A stretch of DNA of 64,000 bases from Bifidobacterium bifidum ATCC 29521 = JCM 1255 = DSM 20456 (GTDB lineage Bacteria > Actinomycetota > Actinomycetes > Actinomycetales > Bifidobacteriaceae), in contig NZ_AP012323.1 in NCBI RefSeq assembly GCF_001025135.1, positions 1,364,001 through 1,428,000 of the forward strand, in the 5' to 3' direction. Positions 1 to 7,041 of this stretch are shown here, piece by piece (position 1 is the first letter of the stretch; every line of letters begins with the position of its first letter). The translations under genes and the position numbers were made by a program. The notes beneath the pieces were generated by a model. It worked only from the letters and a program-made list of their open reading frames with translations. It was not told the DNA's origin and ran no database searches.

Positions 1-805
1 GCGGGTCGACCGAATGCACCACGTCGACGAGGTCGCCGTTCGAGAGCAACGGGCGCTGGAATTCGCGCCACGGATCGACGCGCACCTCCCAGCGTCCGGT
101 CGACTCGTCGAACACTGGGCGCGCGGTCTGCTCCCAGCGCACGCGCGACGACGTGCGGCCGGTGGCCGGGTCTCGCCGCGAATAATGCAGGCACGTGCAA
201 TTGGTGATCGCCCATGCCGGGTCGTCGGCGCGGCGCATGAACTCCTCGTCCGACAGGTCCTCCAGGGTGAGCATCAGCGCGAGCATGAAGTCGCCGTGTG
301 TGACGGCGACGACGGATTCCGCCTCAGCACGCCGGTTGAGCGACGTGAGCAGGTTATGCACGCGGTTCTCCGACACGTCGGCAATAGACTCGCCTGCCGG
401 CGGACGCCAGTACAGCGGGTCGGTGCGCTTGAACATCCAGTTGCGCGCGTAGTTCGTGCGGAAATCGTCCTGCGTGATGGTGTTGATCTCGCCCCAGGAG
501 CGTTCGCGTAGCACGCGCGTCTCCTCCCACTTGGCTTTCGGCAGCGCCATCGTCGCGGCGGTTTCGCGCGTGCGTACGTATGGCGAGACCAGATACCGGT
601 CGAACAGCTGCTGTTGCGCGACGAGCCAGCGGCCGATGCAGTCGGCCTGCTTGCGCCCGGTGGCGGTGAGTCGCCACGACCGGTCGGGCACGGTCACGTT
701 GTCCTGCGTGTACAGGGAGTTATCGCCCTGCTCCCCCGCGTTGATGATGACGTTCGCCTCCGACTCTCCGTGTCGGATGACATATAGATCCAATGGCATT
801 CCCAT
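1..805 (-). CDS. Histidine phosphatase family protein (partial, runs off window start)
   Basis: Phosphoglycerate-mutase-like phosphatase; removes phosphate through a phospho-histidine. The RHGES motif carrying the catalytic histidine is at residues 11-15, a second conserved region reads VAVTHGDFM further on, and YVRTRETA fits the substrate-binding Arg/Glu stretch. About 268 codons are visible and the 3' end lies outside the window. The ATG at 805 is preceded by GAGGAAA at suitable distance; an ATG two codons later is possible. Nothing fixes the substrate: it could act on a sugar phosphate, a nucleotide or a protein. A family call is safe, a specific reaction is not. Confidence 0.85.
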   Translation of the reverse strand, partial: MGMPLDLYVIRHGESEANVIINAGEQGDNSLYTQDNVTVPDRSWRLTATGRKQADCIGRWLVAQQQLFDRYLVSPYVRTRETAATMALPKAKWEETRVLRERSWGEINTITQDDFRTNYARNWMFKRTDPLYWRPPAGESIADVSENRVHNLLTSLNRRAEAESVVAVTHGDFMLALMLTLEDLSDEEFMRRADDPAWAITNCTCLHYSRRDPATGRTSSRVRWEQTARPVFDESTGRWEVRVDPWREFQRPLLSNGDLVDVVHSVDP

Positions 806-1188
806 GAATGCGTTTCCTCATTTCGTTATCTTGCTATGTTGCTGTGTTTGCTGTCTTGTTGCGTTGTGTTTCGTTGTCTTCTGTCGCCGCCGTCTTCCGC
901 CGTTTCCTGCCGTGCTGTCCCCTCGTCCCGCCGTTTCCGTCATCGTCAGAGCGGCCCTGCCGTCTGCCGCGCCCTGCGGGAATCGTACCGCTTCGATTCA
1001 AGTTCGCGGCATGGCTTCGCGATTCCTCCAGATTGCTCCAGCCTTCCCCCACGGTACACGCAATCATGCCGCTTCGCAGCCGCGCTCATGCCCACAGCGC
1101 AACAATTCACGCACATGTCACCGATGATTCAACTGTTACCCGGCGCCCGCCGTTCCGTGGCGAGCAGGACGCTGAGGCGGACTGCGGA
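806..1188. other. Intergenic region without intact gene
   Basis: This stretch lies between the start of the phosphatase and a hydrolase remnant. Overlapping open frames here have cysteine- and arginine-heavy translations with no recognisable domain. The first part should hold the promoter of the phosphatase. I see no RNA gene or clear palindrome. It may be the eroded 5' part of the hydrolase gene whose tail survives just downstream. Confidence 0.5.
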
Positions 1189-1362
1189 ACGCGCTTCCTT
1201 CTGGCATATGGCGACCAGGACCGCACGATACCCGTCGAGGATCAGGATACGGCCCGACGGGTGATATCCGGAACCCGCGGCGCGCGGCTGTGCACGTACC
1301 CGGGCATGGCGCATGCGATCTGCGACCGCGAGATCGACGACATCCGTGATTTCCTGAGATAG
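1189..1362 (+). pseudogene. C-terminal remnant of an alpha/beta hydrolase
   Basis: The last 57 codons of an open frame ending at 1362 read like the end of a carboxylesterase-type alpha/beta hydrolase: LLAYGDQDRTIPVE matches the usual GxxDxxVP stretch that carries the catalytic Asp, and YPGMAHAICDREIDDIRDFL matches the catalytic His segment followed by the last helix. The upstream 120 codons of the same frame resemble no hydrolase, and no GxSxG nucleophile elbow is seen, so the gene is decayed and probably not functional. A similar but intact small esterase is encoded at 9.3-10 kb, but the identity of the parent gene is not clear. Confidence 0.6.
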
Positions 1363-1386
1363 GGGCTCCATGCCCTCAAATACGTC

Positions 1387-1437
1387 AGCGGGCTGAAACG
1401 GAGGCTCCCAGGCCGGGAGCGCCCATTTCAGCCCGCT
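1387..1437. terminator. Terminator-like hairpin after the YeiH gene
   Basis: AGCGGGCTGAAA at 1387-1398 pairs perfectly with TTTCAGCCCGCT at 1426-1437, with a second GC-rich hairpin (GGCTCCC/GGGAGC) inside the loop. It lies between the stop of the minus-strand exporter gene and the end of the hydrolase remnant, so it probably ends transcription from either side. No long T-tract follows. Confidence 0.6.
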
Positions 1438-1456
1438 GGCAACGCGATGCCGGGAA

Positions 1457-2551
1457 TCAGAAGAACAGCACGGCGACGCCGGCAGCGAACAGCATCAGCA
1501 GGATCGACACGAGGAAGCTCGCGAGGAACGGCTTGCGGCCCTTGACCGCGATGGCCTTGAAGTTCACGTTGATGCCGAGCGCGGCCATGGCCATGCCGAG
1601 CACGATGTACGCGAAGTCCACGAGCTGCGGGGTGATGGCGGCGATGAACGGCACGAAGGTGCCGATCACGGACGCGCCGATGAAGCCGAGCATGAACCAG
1701 GGGAACGCGACGGAGCGTTTGCCGGTGGGCGCGACCTCGGAATGCTTCTTCTCCCACCAGATGGCGATGATGATGGCGGCGAACACGAGCATCAGCACGC
1801 GCGACAGCTTCATGATGGTGGCGATGTTGACCGCGTTGAAGGCGTCGCCGGCGGCGACCGCGTGGGCGATCTCGTGCAGGGACGCGCCGGCGGTGATGCC
1901 GAGCTGGTCCTGCGTCATGCCGGTCAGGGGGCCGAGCGCGATCTCAAGCAACGCGAAGATCGTGCCCATGATGGCGACGATGGCGACGGCCATGGTCACG
2001 TCGTCGTCCTTCTCCTGCTCCTTCTCGGGCGGCACCTTGATGGAGCCGGACAGGCCCATGACGGCGGCGGCGCCGCAGATGCCCGTGCCGCCGGCGGTCA
2101 GGATCGCGAGCATCGGGTCGACGCCCATCTTGCGCGCCACCCAGTAGGTCACGACGATGGTGAGCGTCACCACGACCGCGGCGATGGGCAGGCACTTGAT
2201 GCCCTGCGTGAACAGCACTTGCAGGTTGAGCTTGAAGCCGAGCAGGATGATGCCGAGGCGCAGCAGCTTGTTGGAGATCAGCCCGGCCGCGTCCTTGACG
2301 CCGGCCTTGCGCTTGTCGCTGGCACCGACGTACCACTTGCGGATCGGGAACTGGATGATCATGCCGATCAGCAGCGCGATGATCAGCGCGCCGAACAGTT
2401 TGAATCCGGGGTATTGCTTGAGCCATGAGCCGATCAGTGAAGCGATCAGGGTCAGGACGGCGATGAACAGCATATCGACGGTGGCGATGCGTTTCCACCA
2501 TTTCGTACAGAACTCTCTCATGATGTCCATTGAACTACCGTCATATGCCAT
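1457..2551 (-). CDS. YeiH/UPF0324 family putative sulfate-type exporter, 364 aa
   Basis: Integral membrane protein of the YeiH (PSE, putative sulfate exporter) family with about ten hydrophobic helices from residue 27 to the end. The family signature TAGGTGICGAAAVMGLSG lies near residue 155, and ASLHEIAHAVAAG is a second conserved stretch. The family is annotated as anion exporters but few members are characterised, so the substrate is uncertain. The gene follows a LysR regulator on the same strand, a common pairing for this family. Three in-frame ATGs lie close together (2551, 2530, 2521) with no strong RBS, so the start is uncertain. A 159-bp inverted-repeat element separates it from the regulator gene. 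Confidence 0.85.
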   Translation of the reverse strand: MAYDGSSMDIMREFCTKWWKRIATVDMLFIAVLTLIASLIGSWLKQYPGFKLFGALIIALLIGMIIQFPIRKWYVGASDKRKAGVKDAAGLISNKLLRLGIILLGFKLNLQVLFTQGIKCLPIAAVVVTLTIVVTYWVARKMGVDPMLAILTAGGTGICGAAAVMGLSGSIKVPPEKEQEKDDDVTMAVAIVAIMGTIFALLEIALGPLTGMTQDQLGITAGASLHEIAHAVAAGDAFNAVNIATIMKLSRVLMLVFAAIIIAIWWEKKHSEVAPTGKRSVAFPWFMLGFIGASVIGTFVPFIAAITPQLVDFAYIVLGMAMAALGINVNFKAIAVKGRKPFLASFLVSILLMLFAAGVAVLFF

Positions 2552-2603
2552 CGGTCAAATCAGTGATAGTGATGGATGGTATTGATATTTTTGATGCCAG
2601 ATT

Positions 2604-2762
2604 GCAGCGAATCGTTCTCAATAAGAAAGGTGCGAGCCAGATGCGGGCGGAAACGAACACAAACACCTCCGAAAGCCCGGAATTCCGGGCTTCGTCGGCT
2701 TGTTCACTTGTGCGAAAATGTGAGGAATCCTCGCACGTTTCTTATTGAGAACCATTCGCTGC
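2604..2762. repeat. 159-bp inverted-repeat element, copy 1
   Basis: 33-nt arms at 2604-2636 and 2730-2762 match in inverted orientation at 31 of 33 positions. The arms begin GCAGCGAATCG and contain TTCTCAATAAGAA. The 93-nt interior includes a perfect palindrome AAGCCCGG-AATT-CCGGGCTT at 2673-2692. A second copy of exactly the same length is at 25648-25806. Copy 1 starts 7 nt after the lysR stop and ends about 52 nt before the yeiH start. It could be a MITE/REP-like element or a structured leader with operator-like arms. Confidence 0.85.
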
Positions 2763-2769
2763 GACACAG

Positions 2770-3585
2770 TCAGCCGCGCAGGGCCGCAATGACCCTGCCG
2801 GCAAGTTCCCGCTGCCCCGGCGTCAGACCGGAACGCGGCACCAACGCATAGAACCGCCGCACGAACTCGTCGCCCAGCTCCCGTGTCGGCACGCCGGCCG
2901 GCACGGCGGCCGCCGACACCAGGGAGCAGCCGAAACCGGCCGCGAGCGCCGCGCCGATGGCCGCGTTATTGGCGACCTCGATCATGCGAGACGGCATGAA
3001 GCCGACCGTCTTGAAGTACAGATCCGTGTAATAGCGCACGCCGGAGCCGTGCTCGCGCACCATCCACACGCCATGCGGATCACCGGCCAGCACCAGCCTG
3101 TCCTCGCGCAGCGTGACACGATCGACCGAGTCGTTGACGATGGGCTTCTCCACCACACCCAACTGCACGGCTTTCATACCGGCCTGTTCCAGGATCGCGT
3201 CGGAATTGAGCACCCGAATCGAGCAGTCGAAGCCGCTCAGCGCCTTGGCCATCACCGGCAGTGCGACCGGCAGCAGCACGGCCGCCGTGGTGTGCGAAAA
3301 TGCGACGGACAACGGCTCACGGCTCTCGCGCATGCGGGCGATCTGCTCGCAGGCGTCGCGCCACGTGCCATCGATGCCGGTCGCCGCACGGTACAGCAAC
3401 CGCCCAGCCTCGGTCGGCGTCACATCGCTTTTGGCATTGCGGACGAACAGCGGCGCCCCGACCATGCGCTCCAGTTGGGCGATGCGCGACGACACCGTGG
3501 ACTGCGAGACCTTGAGCTCGTCGGCGGCCAACGTGAACTGGCCGATCTCGTAGACCGCGACCAGAGTGTCCAGCAAGGGGAACAT
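2770..3585 (-). CDS. LysR-family transcriptional regulator, 271 aa
   Basis: The first 60 residues form a LysR winged helix-turn-helix (TLAADELKVSQSTVSSRIAQ), followed by a periplasmic-binding-like effector domain from about residue 85 to the end. Length is slightly short for the family (usually near 300). AAAGGAG stands 6 nt before the ATG. It precedes the YeiH-type exporter on the same strand and is the likely regulator of that gene; LysR proteins of this context (YeiE/CysB-like) are typically tied to anion or sulfur metabolism, but the effector is not visible from sequence. Confidence 0.9.
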   Translation of the reverse strand: MFPLLDTLVAVYEIGQFTLAADELKVSQSTVSSRIAQLERMVGAPLFVRNAKSDVTPTEAGRLLYRAATGIDGTWRDACEQIARMRESREPLSVAFSHTTAAVLLPVALPVMAKALSGFDCSIRVLNSDAILEQAGMKAVQLGVVEKPIVNDSVDRVTLREDRLVLAGDPHGVWMVREHGSGVRYYTDLYFKTVGFMPSRMIEVANNAAIGAALAAGFGCSLVSAAAVPAGVPTRELGDEFVRRFYALVPRSGLTPGQRELAGRVIAALRG

Positions 3586-3669
3586 GAACCGCTCCTTTCC
3601 GTCGTGTTCGGCAACACCTGCCGGAACGTCAGTGCGTCCGTTCCGGCAGGCGTTGCCGATCGGCTTGCA

Positions 3670-4308
3670 TCATTTGACCTGCGTGATCCGGTTGCCGCTG
3701 ACCATGAACGCCGTTCTCGCCATGTCGATCATCGGCTGGTCGAACCGGCTGTCGGTGTAGAACTCGTCGATGACCGTGTCCGGGCCGACGACTTCGCGGA
3801 ACCGTTTCGGCTTGTTCGTATTGAAATTCAGACAGGTGACCCGCATCGTCCGCGGATCCACGGTGGATGAGACCAGACGGTTCAATCCGAGACGCCGGCA
3901 TGCCTCCCCCACGGTCACGTCGAACGATGCCGTCAGGATCACGTCATCCGGACGCGGCTCATACCACGGCTTGATGCGGTCCATATGCCGGTTCCAGAAC
4001 TCGTTCACCAACGCGGATACGCCCTCTGCGATCGCGGCCTCCCCGGCGAGACCGGCATCGGGAGCCGCGCCGTCCAGTCGCAGTATCCGTCGGGAAGCCG
4101 CGACATCGTGCAGGTAATCGCACGTCACGCCGCCCACGCCGCGTTCCATTTGCGCAAGCGTGGCCCGCCCCATCTTGTACTGCACCGCGTATCGCAGCAC
4201 CGGAGCCAGATGCCGCAGCACCTTCGGCTCGTATCGGGCACTGAACATATACAGGTCGAACAGGCTTTCGCCGTCATATATCGTGCCGTCGAAATCGAAC
4301 ACCCTCAT
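3670..4308 (-). CDS. HAD-IB family phosphatase, 212 aa
   Basis: Haloacid dehalogenase phosphatase: motif I is DFDGT at residues 4-8, motif II LTASFDVTV is near residue 125, and YTDSRFDQPMID near residue 184 supplies the motif III/IV acidic residues. The helical cap between motifs I and II is of the HAD-IB (SerB-like) kind. The substrate is unknown; a small phosphorylated metabolite is likely. It lies just downstream of the glycosyltransferase fusion gene on the same strand (43 nt gap) and may be cotranscribed with it, so a role in processing a sugar or nucleotide phosphate is conceivable. Confidence 0.88.
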   Translation of the reverse strand: MRVFDFDGTIYDGESLFDLYMFSARYEPKVLRHLAPVLRYAVQYKMGRATLAQMERGVGGVTCDYLHDVAASRRILRLDGAAPDAGLAGEAAIAEGVSALVNEFWNRHMDRIKPWYEPRPDDVILTASFDVTVGEACRRLGLNRLVSSTVDPRTMRVTCLNFNTNKPKRFREVVGPDTVIDEFYTDSRFDQPMIDMARTAFMVSGNRITQVK

Positions 4309-4351
4309 CGCGTCTCTCGTTCCCTCTCACCCTCGCGCCGCTCCCGGCCCG

Positions 4352-5896
4352 TCAGAACTGCGCATAGTCCGCATCCTTATGTTCCCCCGTCTCAAGGTAC
4401 CGTGCAAGATCGTCGGACGACGAGAACACAGCGCGCACCGACTGGGCGATCATCAGGTTGATGCTGTCGCCGTCGCGCAGGCCCTCGCGATATGCGTACA
4501 CGGGGATGCCAAGAGAGTGGGCGAATCCGATCTCGAACATCGTGCCGGAATCCTCGTCCATCAGATTGGCTATCACCGCCTTGGAAGCGCAGATGCCGTT
4601 CACGTCGTCGTCGAAGCAGCCCGCGGGACCGACCTCGGCGATGTCACTGGCGAACCGCGGCCTGAACATCGTCTTGCCGTGGGTGTCGAGCACATGTTCC
4701 AAGCGTTCCATCGACGCGACCTGCTCGGGATTGAAGAACGGGCCAGCGACGTAGAAATCGTAGCGGCGGCGTTTGCGCGAATAGGCTTTCTCACGCTTGC
4801 GGCCGGGCTCGCGATCGGGCTCTCGCCCGTCCGCCGCTTGGCCCGCCTCTGCGCCCACATCCGGCTCCACCATCTCGACGAACGTCTGCTTCATCGTATC
4901 CAGCAGCGACTGCGTGCTTTCCGGAACCTCGTCGCCCGCTCCGGCGACGTCCTTGGTGAGTCCCTCGATGCGGCGACGAATCCGGTCGGCGTCCTGCGGG
5001 TCGATGCTGAACTTCGCCACGAGCGACTGCCGTATCGTCTCATAATCAAGGTTGACGAAGAAGATAAGCTGCTGCAGCTTCATGAAGTTCTTCAGCTCGG
5101 GGAACCGCTCGACGATGTACGTCTCGCGATCATCCGTGGCCCTCACCCAGTCGCGGGTCAGCTGCATGCTCCAGTCGCCGGTGATGGATCCGCGGCGCAT
5201 GCGGTAATGGTACAGCGCTTCGGGAATGCGCACGACGCGATGCGACTCGCCGATCACATTGCAGATACGGGCCATGTCCTCAATCTTGCGCCCGACGGGG
5301 AAGGAGAACCCGTGATTACGGTAGATCGACGCCGCCGCGACGAACGACCAGAAATACCCGTCGATCTCGGCCTTGACCTGCGCCTTGATCGCCTCGATCG
5401 GGGTCATGATGATCACGTCGTCATAATGGTTGTGCTTGTACGAGGATGTCAGCGGCTTGCCATCTTCGCTGATCGTGTCGAACTGGAACATCACCAAATC
5501 GGCGTCGTAGTCGCGCATCGTCGCCATCGCACGTTCAATGAGATTGCGCTCGACCATGTCATCGGAATCGACGAAGTAGATATAGTCGCCAGTGGCCTTC
5601 GCCAGTCCGACATTGCGCGCATCGGACAGGCCGCCATTGGCCTTGTGGATCACGCGGATCCGCTCATCCCTCGCCGTCCACGCATCGCACATCGCAGGGC
5701 AGCGGTCGGGCGACCCGTCGTCAACGAGCAGGATCTCAAGATTGCGGTACGCCTGGCCGACCAGTCCTTCCACGCACGCGTCGAGATACCGCTCGACTCC
5801 GTACACCGGCACGATGACCGACACGAGCGGCGTGGCCCCGTCACCATTCATGGCCTCCGCCGTCACATTCGACGATGTTTCCGATTCCGCTGACAT
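4352..5896 (-). CDS. Fusion protein: family-2 glycosyltransferase plus nucleoside 2-deoxyribosyltransferase-like domain, 514 aa
   Basis: The N-terminal half is a GT-A fold family-2 glycosyltransferase: VSVIVPVYGVERYLD near residue 25, DDGSPDR, NGGLSDARNVGL, and the metal-binding VDSDDM near residue 110. After a charged linker rich in Glu, Arg and Lys (about 340-378), residues 379-514 resemble nucleoside 2-deoxyribosyltransferase: YDFYVAGPFF, then LMDEDSGTMFEIGFA, whose Glu near 455 matches the family nucleophile. The start at 5896 has GAGGAGG immediately upstream; an in-frame ATG 20 codons earlier lacks that support. No membrane segment is seen. The GT likely adds a sugar to a cell-surface or secondary-metabolite acceptor. 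The role of the second domain, perhaps hydrolysing or binding a nucleotide, is inference. Confidence 0.85.
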   Translation of the reverse strand: MSAESETSSNVTAEAMNGDGATPLVSVIVPVYGVERYLDACVEGLVGQAYRNLEILLVDDGSPDRCPAMCDAWTARDERIRVIHKANGGLSDARNVGLAKATGDYIYFVDSDDMVERNLIERAMATMRDYDADLVMFQFDTISEDGKPLTSSYKHNHYDDVIIMTPIEAIKAQVKAEIDGYFWSFVAAASIYRNHGFSFPVGRKIEDMARICNVIGESHRVVRIPEALYHYRMRRGSITGDWSMQLTRDWVRATDDRETYIVERFPELKNFMKLQQLIFFVNLDYETIRQSLVAKFSIDPQDADRIRRRIEGLTKDVAGAGDEVPESTQSLLDTMKQTFVEMVEPDVGAEAGQAADGREPDREPGRKREKAYSRKRRRYDFYVAGPFFNPEQVASMERLEHVLDTHGKTMFRPRFASDIAEVGPAGCFDDDVNGICASKAVIANLMDEDSGTMFEIGFAHSLGIPVYAYREGLRDGDSINLMIAQSVRAVFSSSDDLARYLETGEHKDADYAQF

Positions 5897-6202
5897 GCCC
5901 CTCCTCGATGCTCCCCGGTCCGTTCGGCTCCACTCACTGCTGACGCACGGCGGCACGTGCGTCGCCTTCCATTGTCCATGATAGGCCAGGGCTTGCGCAG
6001 GGCGGACGACTCCATCCTGTTGTTTGCCATATCTTAACCGCGCCGCTCAACCGTGCCTTTTACCCGCGCGGAAACGGCGGCAGAACGCCATGCCGGCGTG
6101 CGTCGGCCACCGGATTTTCCATCCGCCCTGAGGTCGCGTAGACCCCTCCCATCAGTCTTTTGACACCATGCAGCATTTTGCCGAACCCCGCAACCGATCA
6201 CC
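5897..6202. other. Intergenic region, nothing recognised
   Basis: 306 bp between the glycosyltransferase fusion start and the broken membrane gene. It should hold the promoter of the fusion gene. The right half may be eroded 5' sequence of the membrane gene, since that gene lacks a proper start and first helix. No RNA, repeat or complete ORF is supported. Confidence 0.4.
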
Positions 6203-6871
6203 GTGGCGGGATGCTTCTTGCCGTATATGGCCGTCAGCGGCGACAGCGCGGCGATCAAGCAGATGCTCAACAACATGTCCAGCGAAGAGCTCCTCAAATA
6301 CTATGACGGGGACAGCTCGATCAGCGCATCGCTGTTCAACGATCGCACATTCCCGTTCTGGGCGTTCCTCGTGCTGTCGGCGTTCATCCTGTTGTTCGCG
6401 CTGCTTCGTCTGCACGCCGCCACGCTGACGTTCTCCATCCTCAACCTGCTCTGATGCGCTTTGTACGCGGGAATACTCATCTTCATTCTCGTCTCCGCCT
6501 CCCACGAGATGGATGTCGTACGCTCGACGGCATCTCAGCCTGGGCTGAATCTCGCCAATGACCTGTCCTTTTCACTCGTTCCGTCGTATGGGATGTATGC
6601 GATCATCGCGGGAACGTTGTTCATGTTCGTGGGAGCCATCGTTTCCGTGGTGAATCGCAGCCATGCGCGCAGGGCGGCATTCGCCAGTCCGGCTCCGGCG
6701 AATCCGCCCGCAGTCGCGTACGGTGGCATGCCGGCGCAAAACTACGGAGCCGCGCCGGGCGCCGGAGCGGCGTATCAGCAGCCTGCCGTGCCATATAGCG
6801 CACAACCACAGAATCCGGCCGGAGGAACGCCGAACACAATGCGTCCCATGCCACTGCCGCCGCAACACTAA
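6203..6871 (+). pseudogene. Membrane protein gene broken by an in-frame TGA
   Basis: One reading frame encodes a hydrophobic protein in two pieces: GTG 6203 to the TGA at 6452-6454, then on to 6871. The pieces join naturally: helix FWAFLVLSAFILLFALLRL, a short segment around the stop, helix YAGILIFILVS, an external loop, helix MYAIIAGTLFMFVGAIVSVV and a Pro/Ala/Gln-rich tail of about 65 residues. The start lacks an RBS, and a stop lies 13 codons upstream, so the first helix is also truncated (only AGCFLPYMAV remains). I take this as a decayed gene. The downstream piece alone, from the start codon at 6461, could still be translated. Confidence 0.6.
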
Positions 6872-6887
6872 TCCGCACAACCCGCAG

Positions 6888-6927
6888 ACTCCGCTGACAT
6901 CCACACCGAATCAGCGGAGTTCTTTTA
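6888..6927 (+). terminator. Rho-independent terminator
   Basis: ACTCCGCTGA at 6888-6897 pairs perfectly with TCAGCGGAGT at 6911-6920 and is followed by TCTTTTAT. It ends the membrane pseudogene and insulates the next gene. Confidence 0.8.
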
Positions 6928-7041
6928 TGCCGCCAGACGCCGACTGGCACAACGGCGCGACTCGCCGAACTATGGTTCCGATACGGGCCGCACTGGAATA
7001 TCATGGTGTTTATAGCAACGCTGCGAGAGAGGTGGGAGATC

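Noticed and set aside
2604..2762. Fur or Zur box in the 159-bp element arms
   Set aside because: The TTCTCAATAAGAA core is palindromic but does not match the established Fur or Zur consensus well enough.
4160..5893. 577-codon plus-strand frame opposite the glycosyltransferase fusion
   Set aside because: Antisense to a gene with clear motifs and RBS; no recognisable domain.
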